From Parvibaculum sp039973015 (GTDB lineage Bacteria > Pseudomonadota > Alphaproteobacteria > Parvibaculales > Parvibaculaceae), in NCBI RefSeq assembly GCF_039973015.1, contig NZ_JBDWLT010000012.1, forward strand, positions 124,001 to 188,000: a stretch of DNA of 64,000 bases. The letters run 5' to 3'. A program made the translations under genes and the position numbers. Shown here in pieces: positions 46,158 through 55,342 of this stretch (positions are counted from its first letter, which is position 1; the number at the start of each line of letters is the position of its first letter). The notes below the pieces were generated by a model. It made no database searches and was not told where the DNA came from. It was given only the letters and a program-made list of their open reading frames with translations.

Positions 46158-49100
46158 TTGAACTCGATACTGACCTATATTGCCGGGCTGCTTGTCCTTC
46201 TGCTTTTTGCGGCCCTGATCGGGCCCAGCCTTGTCGACTGGAATCAGTTTCGCGATGAAATCGAGGCGCAGGCCAGCGAAGCTGCAGGGCGCCCGGTCAG
46301 CATCGATGGCGATATCCGTTTTCGTATTCTGCCCGAACCGCATTTCACGCTCGGCAAGATCAAGATTGGGCACAATCCGAATGCAGATTCACTTCCCTCG
46401 AATCTCAACTTTGCGACTTTTGCCGAAATCGATGGCGAGGTTGCGCTCGCCCCGCTTCTGAGCGGCGACATAGAGATCACCAGAGTCCGTATTATCGAGC
46501 CGGAGTTTAATCTCGAAGTGCTGCCGGACGGTTCGGGGAACTGGCGTGGACTTGAAATTGCCGCGCGCATGCCGGAAGAGGGCATGTTCTCGCTTGCTTC
46601 GATCAGCCTCGAAAAAGCGAGCTTTGTCGATGGCACGATCAATTACCGCAACCGTTTGAATGGCCGCAGCTGGAAAGCGGAAGAGGTGGCGGGTGATGTC
46701 GTCGCAACATCGCTTCTCGGTCCGCTTCGCTCGGAGCTTAAGGCGAAGGTCGAGGGGGTGCCTGTGGCGATCCGTCTCGGGCTCGGCAGCTTCGGCGGCC
46801 AGAAAGCCTTTCGTGTCACCACTGAAGTGGATGTGCAGGACAGGGCGCTCACATTTCTCTTCTCCGGTGTTGCCACCGAGTTCTCTCTCGCCGCCCGCCT
46901 CGACGGCAATGCGCGTATCGAGTTCAGCCGGGACGAGGAAAAAGACAGCGGGAGCGCGCCGATCAAGGCCAATGCCGGCATGGTGATCGATGCGCGGCAG
47001 ACCACGCTGCGAAATCTCGCAATCGAGATGGCGGGAACGACGCTGGGCGGCACGGCGGAAATAAGATGGGACAGGACGCCGGTCTTCTCTGCTGCGCTTG
47101 CCTCGGACAGCTTCACGATCGACCCGTTGCTCGACCGGCTCGATGCCTCGCAAGAGATAGAGGGTGTTTCGCTTCTCGACCGTCTTCTGACGCTGCCCCT
47201 GCCTGCGACCCTTGAAGGGGATGCGGCTATCGAGACAGCCGTGCTTGGCATGCGCGGCGCCATCATTCGAGATGCCAAACTTGACTTGTCGCTTTCCGGG
47301 GGTGTGCTCACCGTAGCCGCGGCGAGCGCAACGCTTGGCGGTCCGACGAAGATCAACGCGAATGGCGAGTTCACGGCCGCAGAAGACGGGCTTCGCTTCG
47401 ACGGCATGGCGAAGCTCGAAAGCGCCAACTTGCAGGGACTGAAAAACTGGATCGCCGATGCGGAAGGAGCCGAGCGGGAGGAAAGCTCCTCGGCGACGCG
47501 CAGCTTTCCTCTTTCTGCGCAGGCCTCGCTTCGTCTTGCGCCGGGCGAGTATGATTTCTCCGACATTCGCGCTGCCTATGCGCATGTACTCGAGCAACCG
47601 CAATTGCAGGGTAACCTCACCTGGCAAGACAGCGACAGCAGGTCACGGATCGGCGCAAACCTCGATGTTGCCGACTTCAGTTTCGACCCGTTGCTTGCGC
47701 TCTTTCCGGGCGGCAGCGACCTTCCCGGTTTTTTTGATGCGCATGACATTGCCCTGGAGATGACGGCTGAGAAGTTTGGCCTTTACGGCCAGATCTATGG
47801 CGATGTGGAAACCGATCTTCTGCTTGAAGCAGGCAAGCTTACCGTTTCCCGGCTTGAGGCTGGCGATGCAGCTGGTGCGCAGCTTTCCTTTGCCGGCGAA
47901 CTGACCGGCGTCACCACGGGCAAGCGCGACGATGTGCGGGGCACCTTCACAGGCACTATCAAGGCGCAGCGTTTTGGCGGCTTGCTCGGCGTGGGCGGCA
48001 TTGAGGTGCCGAATGTCGAGGGGCCGGTCGATGTCGTGGTGACGGGCTCGTCCGGTGAAGCGGATGACAGCATGTCCCGTGTCGATACGCTGACGCTCAA
48101 GGGGTCTGTTCGTGGAAGCCGCGTCGACGGCGTGGTGAAGCGTATGCACGAAGGCAATGACGGTGTCGACCGGCTGGAGATTATCGGCAATGCCGTGAAC
48201 GAAGAAGGCCGGGTGCTGTTGGAGCAGTTGGGGCTTTCGCCGCGCGAAGGACTGGAAGGGTCCGGCATGGTTTCCGTGCAGCTCAGCGGCACGACAGGAA
48301 GCTACGAGACGAATTTCCGTGTGAACGTCAACGGGACGACACTGACGGCACGAGGCAATGTCGACGATCCTTTTGAAGCCTTGAAGTTCGAAGGCAGGGC
48401 GGAGATTGCGGCCTCCGGCGTCATCCATGCGCTGGGCGCATTCGGCGCTCCCGACGCGCTCGCCAACTGGATCGGCGATCAGGCGAGCGGACCCGGCTTT
48501 GTTTTCTCCTCCGCAGTGGTCTGGGACAAGGACAGTCTCAAACTTGACGGATTCGAGAGCGTGGCGGGAAGTTTCCGCCTTTCGGGCGATGCGCAATGGC
48601 ATGCGGGTGATGGCGATAAACTTCCGCAACTCACCGGCAAATTCGAGAGCAATGCCATCGACCTTACATCGCTCGTCACGGTGCCTGATGAAGGGGAGGG
48701 CCGCTGGCCGGCGCGCGGACTCGATTGGTCGCCGCTCGCGGCTTTCGATGCCGACACGGAGCTGAAAACCGAAAGGTTGACGCTTGGGCAGCTGGGCGCC
48801 TCCAACGTCACGAGCCATATCGCCGTTTCGCATGGGGTTCTCACCGCGTCTCCTTTCTCGGGTAATTTCGCGGATGGCCGTCTCTCCGCCGGTGTGCGTA
48901 TAGAGGGCGGCAGCGGCGAGCCGGGCATCGGCCTCACGCTTCTTGTGGAAGAGGCGAGCCTCGGTCAGGCTTTTTCGCAGGCTTTCGGCGCTTCGCCGGG
49001 GAGCGGACGGCTCGCTTTCAATGCGCAACTGCAAGGGCAAGGCCGAAGCTGGCTCGCGCTCGTCTCGTCGGTGAGCGGTGTCGGCAAATTCGATGTCGCG

Positions 49101-49607
49101 GATGCCACGATGCGGCCCTTCGATCTTGAGGCGTTCGGCGAAAGGCTTTCCGGGATCACGTCCATTGAGGCTTTCCCGTCGCTCGTCTCCGGCACGCTTT
49201 GGCAGGGCGAGACGGCGGCGAGCGATGTTGGCGGCGATTTTGAAATGAAAGACGGCGTGCTGCGGTTCGAGGATGACGCGATCGGGCTTGAAGGTGGTGC
49301 AGCGAAGGTAACCGCCACCTACGACCTGCCTCGTCTCGCCTCGCAAGCCGAAATGACGGTTATGCCCGTGCAACCGGAAGGTGCGCCCGCGTTCGACGTT
49401 GTTGCGCGCGGACAGGCAGGCAGCATGAAAGTCGAGACGAACATGATCGCGCTTCAAGACTTCGTGGCGAAGCGCATTCTTTCGCGTGATCTGGAAGAGA
49501 CGGGCGCCGATGTGCCGGACGAGCTGCGCGACCTGATGGAGTTGCCGGTGTCGAATGGCACCAGTCAGCCTGCCACCCCCATGCCCCGGCCTTCGGCTGC
49601 GAACTGA
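46158..49607 (+). CDS. AsmA-like large membrane-anchored protein
   Basis: 1149 aa from the TTG at 46158, supported by GGAG 6 nt upstream and by a membrane segment starting at once (LNSILTYIAGLLVLLLFAAL). The frame is open further upstream, but that part only mirrors the DUF4169 gene. N-terminal AsmA domain (IGPSLVDWNQFRDEIEAQAS, GRPVSIDGDIRF), a long beta-rich middle, and a C-terminal AsmA_2 domain (about 960-1100). By family analogy it helps lipid transport or outer-membrane homeostasis across the periplasm. Confidence 0.88.
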   Translation: MNSILTYIAGLLVLLLFAALIGPSLVDWNQFRDEIEAQASEAAGRPVSIDGDIRFRILPEPHFTLGKIKIGHNPNADSLPSNLNFATFAEIDGEVALAPLLSGDIEITRVRIIEPEFNLEVLPDGSGNWRGLEIAARMPEEGMFSLASISLEKASFVDGTINYRNRLNGRSWKAEEVAGDVVATSLLGPLRSELKAKVEGVPVAIRLGLGSFGGQKAFRVTTEVDVQDRALTFLFSGVATEFSLAARLDGNARIEFSRDEEKDSGSAPIKANAGMVIDARQTTLRNLAIEMAGTTLGGTAEIRWDRTPVFSAALASDSFTIDPLLDRLDASQEIEGVSLLDRLLTLPLPATLEGDAAIETAVLGMRGAIIRDAKLDLSLSGGVLTVAAASATLGGPTKINANGEFTAAEDGLRFDGMAKLESANLQGLKNWIADAEGAEREESSSATRSFPLSAQASLRLAPGEYDFSDIRAAYAHVLEQPQLQGNLTWQDSDSRSRIGANLDVADFSFDPLLALFPGGSDLPGFFDAHDIALEMTAEKFGLYGQIYGDVETDLLLEAGKLTVSRLEAGDAAGAQLSFAGELTGVTTGKRDDVRGTFTGTIKAQRFGGLLGVGGIEVPNVEGPVDVVVTGSSGEADDSMSRVDTLTLKGSVRGSRVDGVVKRMHEGNDGVDRLEIIGNAVNEEGRVLLEQLGLSPREGLEGSGMVSVQLSGTTGSYETNFRVNVNGTTLTARGNVDDPFEALKFEGRAEIAASGVIHALGAFGAPDALANWIGDQASGPGFVFSSAVVWDKDSLKLDGFESVAGSFRLSGDAQWHAGDGDKLPQLTGKFESNAIDLTSLVTVPDEGEGRWPARGLDWSPLAAFDADTELKTERLTLGQLGASNVTSHIAVSHGVLTASPFSGNFADGRLSAGVRIEGGSGEPGIGLTLLVEEASLGQAFSQAFGASPGSGRLAFNAQLQGQGRSWLALVSSVSGVGKFDVADATMRPFDLEAFGERLSGITSIEAFPSLVSGTLWQGETAASDVGGDFEMKDGVLRFEDDAIGLEGGAAKVTATYDLPRLASQAEMTVMPVQPEGAPAFDVVARGQAGSMKVETNMIALQDFVAKRILSRDLEETGADVPDELRDLMELPVSNGTSQPATPMPRPSAAN

Positions 49608-49611
49608 GCGA

Positions 49612-49869
49612 TCAGTTCTGCGTATCGCAAGCCGCAGGCCCGCGCTTTTTTACAGCTTCCAGCACATAGACGCGAATTGCCGATGAGAGGCTGCCATTCC
49701 CGCCGCGGCCCATGTCGATGCGTCGAACGAGTTCGTTCACCGACGTCTCTTCTGTACAGGCAAGCTCCTTGAGCGTGTCCCAGAAGGGCCGTTCCAGCGA
49801 GATAGAAGTACGATGACCGGCGATGGTCACCGAGCGTTTGATTTCGCCCGCGCTCTTTTCGCCGTCCAT
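49612..49869 (-). CDS. Ribbon-helix-helix domain protein
   Basis: 85 aa. An RHH_4-type core: KRSVTIAGHRTSISLERPFWDTLKELA (about 11-37), then EETSVNELVRRID. Such small proteins stand beside fumC in many alphaproteobacteria; the DNA target is unknown. Its 5' end is 14 bp from the fumC stop, so it is probably co-transcribed with fumC. Confidence 0.82.
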   Translation of the reverse strand: MDGEKSAGEIKRSVTIAGHRTSISLERPFWDTLKELACTEETSVNELVRRIDMGRGGNGSLSSAIRVYVLEAVKKRGPAACDTQN

Positions 49870-49883
49870 TCTTGCCTCCGGTG

Positions 49884-51284
49884 TTATTCCGGCGCGATCA
49901 TCTTTTCGGGCCGGACAACCGCGTCGAATTCCTCATCCGTCACATAGCCGCCACCGACGGCTTCCTCGCGGAGCGTGGTGCCGTTCTTGTGCGCCGTCTT
50001 CGCGATCTTCGCCGCATTATCGTAACCGATCTTCGGGGCAAGCGCGGTAACGAGCATCAGCGAACGTTCGAGCGCCGCCTTGATGTTGTCTTCGCGCGGC
50101 TCGATGCCGGTGACGCAATTATCGGTGAAGCTTATCGCTGCATCCGCCATCAGTCGTACCGACTGCAGGAAATTGTAGGCCATGACCGGGTTATAGACGT
50201 TGAGTTCGAAATGGCCCTGGCTGTCGGCGAAGGTGAGTGTCGCGTGATTGCCGAAAATCTGCGCGCAGACCTGCGTCATCGCTTCGCACTGCGTGGGGTT
50301 CACCTTGCCCGGCATGATCGACGAGCCGGGTTCATTTTCCGGCAGGGAAAGTTCACCAAGGCCGGAGCGCGGGCCGGAGCCGAGGAAGCGGATGTCGTTC
50401 GCGATCTTGAAGAGCGAGGCCGCGACCGTGTTGATCGCGCCATGACTGAAGACCATTGCATCGTGCGCGGCAAGCGCCTCGAATTTGTTCGGCGCGGTCT
50501 TGAAGGGGAGCTTCGTGATAGCGGCGATCTGTTCGGCCACCTTTTCCGCAAATCCCACCGGCGCATTGAGCCCTGTGCCGACGGCGGTGCCGCCTTGCGC
50601 CAGCTCCATCAGCTTCGGCAGCGTCTGTTCGATGCGGGCAATGCCGTTCTCGATCTGTGCCGTGTAGCCGGAGAATTCCTGGCCGAGCGTCAGCGGCGTT
50701 GCGTCCTGTGTATGTGTACGGCCGATCTTGATGATGTGGTTCCAGGCCTGCGCCTTGTCGTTCAGCGCGTTGCGCAGCTTCTGCAGGGCAGGAATCAGGC
50801 GGTGGTGGATTTCCTCCGCGCAAGCGACATGCATGGCAGTGGGAAAGGTGTCGTTCGACGACTGGCTCATGTTGCAGTGATCGTTCGGATGGACCGGCTT
50901 CTTCGAGCCCATTTCGCCGCCGAGCATTTCGATGGCGCGGTTCGAGATCACTTCGTTCGCGTTCATGTTCGACTGGGTGCCAGAGCCCGTCTGCCAGACG
51001 ACAAGCGGGAAATGGTCATCAAGCTTGCCTTCGATGACTTCCTGAGCGGCGTCGATGATGGCTTTGCCGATTTTCGGGTCGAGGCGGCCAAGTTCCATAT
51101 TCGCTTCGGCGGCGGCACGTTTCACAATGCCGAGCGCGCGCACGACGGGGAGGGGCTGTTTTTCCCAGCCGATCTTGAAGTTGCCGAGACTGCGCTCCGC
51201 CTGTGCACCCCAATACCTGTCGGCGGCCACTTCGATGGGGCCGAATGTGTCGGTTTCGGTGCGGGTTTTGGTTGTTTTGGTCAT
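49884..51284 (-). CDS. fumC: Class II fumarate hydratase
   Basis: 466 aa. Reversibly hydrates fumarate to L-malate in the TCA cycle. Three conserved regions are visible: TGSGTQSNMNANEVI (about 100), the HPNDHCNMSQSSNDTFPTAMH block (split HPNDHCNMSQSSND) and the flexible signature loop GSSIMPGKVNPTQ (about 318-330). The oxygen-stable, iron-free isoenzyme. Same strand as sspB and ssrA upstream and the RHH gene downstream. Confidence 0.97.
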   Translation of the reverse strand: MTKTTKTRTETDTFGPIEVAADRYWGAQAERSLGNFKIGWEKQPLPVVRALGIVKRAAAEANMELGRLDPKIGKAIIDAAQEVIEGKLDDHFPLVVWQTGSGTQSNMNANEVISNRAIEMLGGEMGSKKPVHPNDHCNMSQSSNDTFPTAMHVACAEEIHHRLIPALQKLRNALNDKAQAWNHIIKIGRTHTQDATPLTLGQEFSGYTAQIENGIARIEQTLPKLMELAQGGTAVGTGLNAPVGFAEKVAEQIAAITKLPFKTAPNKFEALAAHDAMVFSHGAINTVAASLFKIANDIRFLGSGPRSGLGELSLPENEPGSSIMPGKVNPTQCEAMTQVCAQIFGNHATLTFADSQGHFELNVYNPVMAYNFLQSVRLMADAAISFTDNCVTGIEPREDNIKAALERSLMLVTALAPKIGYDNAAKIAKTAHKNGTTLREEAVGGGYVTDEEFDAVVRPEKMIAPE

Positions 51285-51395
51285 GTCAGGTCAGGCGCTC
51301 CAGCAAGGCGTGCCGCCGTGGGGCCGGCGGAGAAAGTCGATGGGCGCTGATTTAGCATGTGGAGATTGGCGCGCCAAGGCGCAGGGGCCTGCCGC

Positions 51396-51863
51396 CTATT
51401 TCCGGCGGAAAGCGTCGAGGCTCACGACCTCGCCTGCCGTATCGGCAGCGGGTTCTTCGGGGGCCGAGGGCTCCGTCGCAGGCGTTTCGACCGTCTCGTC
51501 GCCCATACCCTCGATCTGGAACTGAAGGCCGAACTGTACGCTGGGGTCGAAGAAACCCTGTACGGCGGCGAAGGGAATGACGAGGTGTTCGGGCACCTTG
51601 TTGAAGGTGAGGTCGACCGAAAAGCGTTCCTCGCTGACCTCAAGGTTCCAGAACTGATGCTGAAGCACGATTGTCATTTCTTCGGGATACTGCGAGCGCA
51701 GTTTCTCGGAGAGTTCGACACCGGGCGCGGTCGAGCGGAACGAAATATAGAAATGGTGTTCGCCGGGCAGACCTTCGTCGCGCGCAACCCTCAGCGCGCG
51801 ACGCACGACGCCTCGCAGTGCATCCTGCGCCAGCATGTCGTATCGCATCAGGTCTTCGGTCAC
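51396..51863 (-). CDS. sspB: SspB-type ClpXP adaptor
   Basis: 155 aa. Alphaproteobacterial SspB (stringent starvation protein B-like): YDMLAQDALRGVVRRALRVA at the N terminus, HFYISFRSTAPGVELSEKLR and MTIVLQHQFWNLEVSEERF in the core, then an acidic linker and the C-terminal tail VVSLDAFRRK that docks ClpX. It delivers ssrA-tagged proteins to ClpXP. The tag-encoding tmRNA gene lies just upstream on the same strand. Confidence 0.92.
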   Translation of the reverse strand: MTEDLMRYDMLAQDALRGVVRRALRVARDEGLPGEHHFYISFRSTAPGVELSEKLRSQYPEEMTIVLQHQFWNLEVSEERFSVDLTFNKVPEHLVIPFAAVQGFFDPSVQFGLQFQIEGMGDETVETPATEPSAPEEPAADTAGEVVSLDAFRRK

Positions 51864-52042
51864 TTCTTGCTCCGTCGGTGGCGAGTCGCTTCACCCGTAA
51901 TGATTCAATCAGCGTTTGGCTGCGAAATCCAGACAAGCAAGCCGTGAACGTGTCTTTTTAAGGGGGAGATTTTCAACAATGTGGCGAGAGACACCGGTCT
52001 TTTGGCCGTAGTCCGGGCAAAACGGCAAGAAAGGTGAAAAGT

Positions 52043-52345
52043 GGAGGCTTCTGTTGCCAGGTGCCTCCGAACCCCGCCTTACCCGGCTAAGGGCAAGGGC
52101 TTAGATCGAGGTTGTCGCACTGCTTACGCAGCGAGACGTGCCTCAGCATAGTTGTCGTTGGCAACTATAAAACGGCCCGATGACGGCGGAACCATGCCGG
52201 GCAAAAAGACTGTCTTTACACCCTCGTCGATCCTGTTTCGCCCCCAGGTTCCCTGCCGCGACAGGGGAAAATGGTGGAGGCGCCGGGTACTGCCCCCGGG
52301 TCCGAATGGCTTATTGCACAGCCCGTTTATCGCCATAGTCGACGA
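52043..52345 (-). ncRNA. ssrA: Two-piece (permuted) tmRNA
   Basis: Minus strand, circularly permuted order. The acceptor piece (about 52345-52272) ends CCTCCACCA and has a T-type arm (stem CCGGG/CCCGG, 52299-52283). A 26-nt spacer (52271-52246) with a CCCTG/CAGGG hairpin follows. Then the coding piece starts GGGGGCG-AAACAGGATCGAC at 52245. The acceptor stem is confirmed: 52245-52239 pairs with 52282-52276 (7 bp, one G.U). The tag frame at 52162-52124 reads ANDNYAEARLAA and stop TAA. A hairpin GGAGGC/GCCTCC (52068-52043) follows near the 3' end. The outer ends are approximate. This permuted form is a hallmark of alphaproteobacteria. Rescues stalled ribosomes. Confidence 0.93.
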
Positions 52346-52420
52346 GATCGCCGACACTTGTAATATAGTTGCAATCCTTCGGTTTTAAACCTCAAAATCA
52401 GCTCTTCCGGGGATGATGCA

Positions 52421-53020
52421 GTGATATCGCGCAGACAGGTTCTGTTTGGGGTTGCCGCCTTGCCGCTTTTGCGGCCAGAACACCTTCTGGCGCCTTCAAG
52501 GCCTGCATCCCTGCTCGTCAATGCCGCGCATGCACAAATAGGCGTGACAACCATCTATGATGGCGCCTACCGCAAGATCGGCTATCCGGGCGGGGACATA
52601 GAGCCCGAGCGCGGGGTCTGCACGGATGTGGTGGTTCGTGCCTATCGCGAGGCGCTTCACGTGGACCTTCAGCGTCTGGTGCATGAGGACATGGCGAAGG
52701 ATTTCCCGGCCTATCCTGCTAAATGGGGGCTTGCCGAGCCGGACGCGAATATCGATCACCGGCGCGTGCTCAACCTGATGATCTTCTTTACCCGGTGTGG
52801 TGCGGCGCTCGCCGCGGCAGAAGCCCTCAAGCCCGGTGACCTCGTTACGCAGATGATCGCGGGCGAATTACCTCACATTTCCCTCGTCTCCGACAGGCCG
52901 GCACCGGGAACGCGGCGTCCGCTCGTCATCCATAATTTCGGCAATGGCGTTGAATATGCCGACATGCTGGCGCGCCATCCGATAACAGGGCGGTATCGCT
53001 ATTTGCCGCGCACCGCCTGA
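52421..53020 (+). CDS. DUF1287 secreted protein
   Basis: 199 aa from GTG 52421. N terminus MISRRQVLFGVAALPLL resembles a Tat-type or Sec signal (twin Arg at 4-5). The DUF1287 core is clear: TTIYDGAYRKIGYPGGDIEP, RGVCTDVVVRAYREA and NIDHRRVLNLMIFFTR. The conserved Cys (GVCTD) and His (PHISLVSD) suggest an NlpC/P60-like hydrolase fold, which is inference. Function unknown. It is divergent from ssrA; its 3' end is 3 bp from the convergent dipeptidase gene. Confidence 0.85.
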   Translation: MISRRQVLFGVAALPLLRPEHLLAPSRPASLLVNAAHAQIGVTTIYDGAYRKIGYPGGDIEPERGVCTDVVVRAYREALHVDLQRLVHEDMAKDFPAYPAKWGLAEPDANIDHRRVLNLMIFFTRCGAALAAAEALKPGDLVTQMIAGELPHISLVSDRPAPGTRRPLVIHNFGNGVEYADMLARHPITGRYRYLPRTA

Positions 53021-53023
53021 CCT

Positions 53024-54190
53024 TTAACTTTCGTTCAGGTTTTCGCGAAAGAAGCGGATGGCATTGCCTCCCATCACCTTCGCGATTTCTTCTTCCGTGA
53101 ATTTCGTCCTTTGCATCTCCGCCGTCAGCGCGGCGAGTTCGGATGTGTCGAAAGCGACGGGCACGGCACCGTCGTAGTCGGAGCCGAGCGCGACATGATC
53201 GACGCCGAGAAAGTCGATCGCGTAGCGGATCGACTTCACAATGTCGGCGGGTGAAGTGCCGCAGGCAGCGCCCTTCCAATAGCCAATGCCGACAAGGCCG
53301 CCCGCATCCGCGATCTGCTTCATCAAGTCATCTTCGATGTTGCGCGGGCTGTCGCAGGCACCGTGGATACCGGTATGAGAGACAACGACAGGCCGTGTGG
53401 CAATGTCGAGCGTATCGCGGACCGCTGCGGGCGAGGCATGTGCGAGGTCGATGACGATACCGAGGCGCTCCATTTCGCGAATCGCCTCGCGGCCAAATGC
53501 CGTCAGCCCTTCGCCCGAGAGCCCGTGCAGCGAACCGCTGAGCTCATTGTCGAAGAAGTGGGTGACGCCCATCATCCTGTAGCCTGCATCGCGGAGACGC
53601 TCGATGTTTTCGAGCTTTCCTTCCAGGGGATGCGCGCCCTCGATGGCAAGAAGACCGCCCACCGGATAAGAGCCGCCATTTCGGCGTTCGATCAGCCGCT
53701 CGAGATCGGTGGCGCTGCGCACGATCATCAGCTTTTCCGGGGCGCGCGCCTCCGCATCCTTCAATCTCTCCGCCTGAAAGAGTGCGCGTTCGAGAAGGCT
53801 GCCCCGGGTGCGGGCCGGCCAGCGCTGAACCACCGAGAGCAATGTGATGATGTCGCTGTTGCCGCTCGTGCCGGTATATTGCTGGTCGTAGGGCACCTTG
53901 GTGACGGCGGAGAATACCTGCAGCGTCACGTTGCCTTCGGCCAGCCGCGGTACATCGACGTGACCGCGGCTGCCGCGCTCCAGCGGATCGCGCGCCCAGA
54001 GCAGCGTGTCGGCATGAAGGTCCACCACCATAAGGCGGTCATGCAGCGCTTGCGCGGCTTCGGACACTTCGTATGGCTCATGCTCCGCCACGCGGTTGAT
54101 GTTGCTCTCCAGAATACCGGGCAGCAGAACGAAACCCAGTGCCACAAGCAGCAGAATGGCGATAGCAACGCCTGCAATGACGCGTTTCAT
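53024..54190 (-). CDS. Membrane dipeptidase (M19, renal dipeptidase family)
   Basis: 388 aa. N-terminal membrane anchor (about 5-27). Zinc-site motifs of family M19: VVDLHADTLLWARD (HxD, about 56), LLAIEGAHPLEG (bridging Glu, about 183), VSHTGIHGACDSPRN (His) and LGSDYDGAVP (Asp, about 339). It hydrolyses dipeptides, likely at the periplasmic side. Strong ribosome-binding site GGAGGAG before the ATG. Confidence 0.92.
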   Translation of the reverse strand: MKRVIAGVAIAILLLVALGFVLLPGILESNINRVAEHEPYEVSEAAQALHDRLMVVDLHADTLLWARDPLERGSRGHVDVPRLAEGNVTLQVFSAVTKVPYDQQYTGTSGNSDIITLLSVVQRWPARTRGSLLERALFQAERLKDAEARAPEKLMIVRSATDLERLIERRNGGSYPVGGLLAIEGAHPLEGKLENIERLRDAGYRMMGVTHFFDNELSGSLHGLSGEGLTAFGREAIREMERLGIVIDLAHASPAAVRDTLDIATRPVVVSHTGIHGACDSPRNIEDDLMKQIADAGGLVGIGYWKGAACGTSPADIVKSIRYAIDFLGVDHVALGSDYDGAVPVAFDTSELAALTAEMQRTKFTEEEIAKVMGGNAIRFFRENLNES

Positions 54191-54367
54191 GTATGGCTCT
54201 CCTCCCAGATTTTCGACCGTATTCTGTCCCGATGGGCGGGCTCTGGCCAGTATGGCCGCTTAAAGCCCGTCTGGCTGTGTGGATAAGGCATTTCGCCCGT
54301 TCCGCCGAGGTGGCGGGGCGGGGGGCCATCGCGCTAGACTGAGCAAAGCGAATCTCAGGATAGGCCA

Positions 54368-55162
54368 ATGCAGCAATATCTCGACCTCATGCGCCTTGTG
54401 CGCGACACGGGCGTGACGAAGACCGACCGCACGGGGACGGGCACACGCAGCATTTTCGGCCATCAGATGCGCTTCGATCTGGCTGCGGGCTTTCCGCTCG
54501 TCACCACGAAGAAGCTGCACCTCAAATCCATTGTTCACGAACTGCTATGGTTTCTTTCCGGCGACACGAATACCCGTTACCTGAAAGCAAACGGCGTCAG
54601 CATCTGGGATGACTGGGCGGATGAGAATGGCGAGCTTGGTCCCGTCTACGGTCATCAGTGGCGCTCCTGGCCCACACCCGATGGCGAAAAGATCGACCAG
54701 ATCAAAAATCTTCTCGATCAGATAAAGTCGAACCCGGATTCGCGCCGTCTCATTGTTTCGGCGTGGAATGTTGCCGATGTCGACAAGATGGCGCTGCCGC
54801 CCTGCCACTGCCTGTTCCAGTTCTATGTGGCGGACGGCAAACTTTCCTGTCAGCTCTACCAGCGCTCCGCAGATATCTTCCTTGGCGTCCCGTTCAACAT
54901 CGCCTCCTATGCGCTCCTCACCATGATGGTGGCGCAGGTGACCGGGCTCGAAGCAGGCGAGTTCATCCATACCTTTGGTGATGCGCATCTCTATCTCAAT
55001 CATCTGGAACAAGCCGACAAGCAGCTCGCGCGCGATCCCAAGCCCTTGCCTGTCATGCACATCAACCCGGATGTGAAGAGCCTTTTCGACTTCACCTTCG
55101 ACGATTTCAAACTCGAAGGCTATGAGGCGCATCCGCATATCCCGGCGCCCGTTGCGGTCTGA
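54368..55162 (+). CDS. thyA: Thymidylate synthase
   Basis: 264 aa, the E. coli-type length. Active-site PPCHCLFQFYV (nucleophilic Cys near residue 146), DRTGTGTRSIFGHQMRFDL near the N terminus, GVPFNIASYALLTMM and DAHLYLNHLEQ all match. It makes dTMP from dUMP, turning methylene-THF into DHF, which FolA, encoded just downstream, reduces back. Confidence 0.97.
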   Translation: MQQYLDLMRLVRDTGVTKTDRTGTGTRSIFGHQMRFDLAAGFPLVTTKKLHLKSIVHELLWFLSGDTNTRYLKANGVSIWDDWADENGELGPVYGHQWRSWPTPDGEKIDQIKNLLDQIKSNPDSRRLIVSAWNVADVDKMALPPCHCLFQFYVADGKLSCQLYQRSADIFLGVPFNIASYALLTMMVAQVTGLEAGEFIHTFGDAHLYLNHLEQADKQLARDPKPLPVMHINPDVKSLFDFTFDDFKLEGYEAHPHIPAPVAV

Positions 55163-55174
55163 CGGGGGCGTGTG

Positions 55175-55342
55175 ATGAGGCTGCGCCGCCGTCTCCTGCT
55201 TTTCGCGCTCGTGATGGTTGTGCTCTTTCTCGCGGCCTTCTCCATGTTCATCATTCTGGTCAGCCTGCGCCCGCTCGATCCTGAAAGCTTGCGCGCGCCC
55301 GTCATCATCTCCGAACTTAAAGCCGGCAGGGTTTTCCTATGA
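55175..55342 (+). CDS. 55-residue single-membrane-span micro-protein between thyA and folA
   Basis: ATG 55175 (or GTG 55172) to TGA 55340-55342, which overlaps the folA start (ATGA at 55339). The product starts MRLRRRLLLFALVMVVLF: a positive N terminus then a hydrophobic segment (about 7-30), then a short polar tail with RPLDPESLRAP. The topology would be N-in, tail in the periplasm. It begins 12 bp after thyA and is coupled to folA, which argues for a real gene. No family recognised. Confidence 0.6.
   Translation: MRLRRRLLLFALVMVVLFLAAFSMFIILVSLRPLDPESLRAPVIISELKAGRVFL

Noticed and set aside
52124..52357. 77-codon minus-strand ORF ending ANDNYAEARLAA
   Set aside because: It is the tmRNA tag frame read through the non-coding part of ssrA, not a protein gene.
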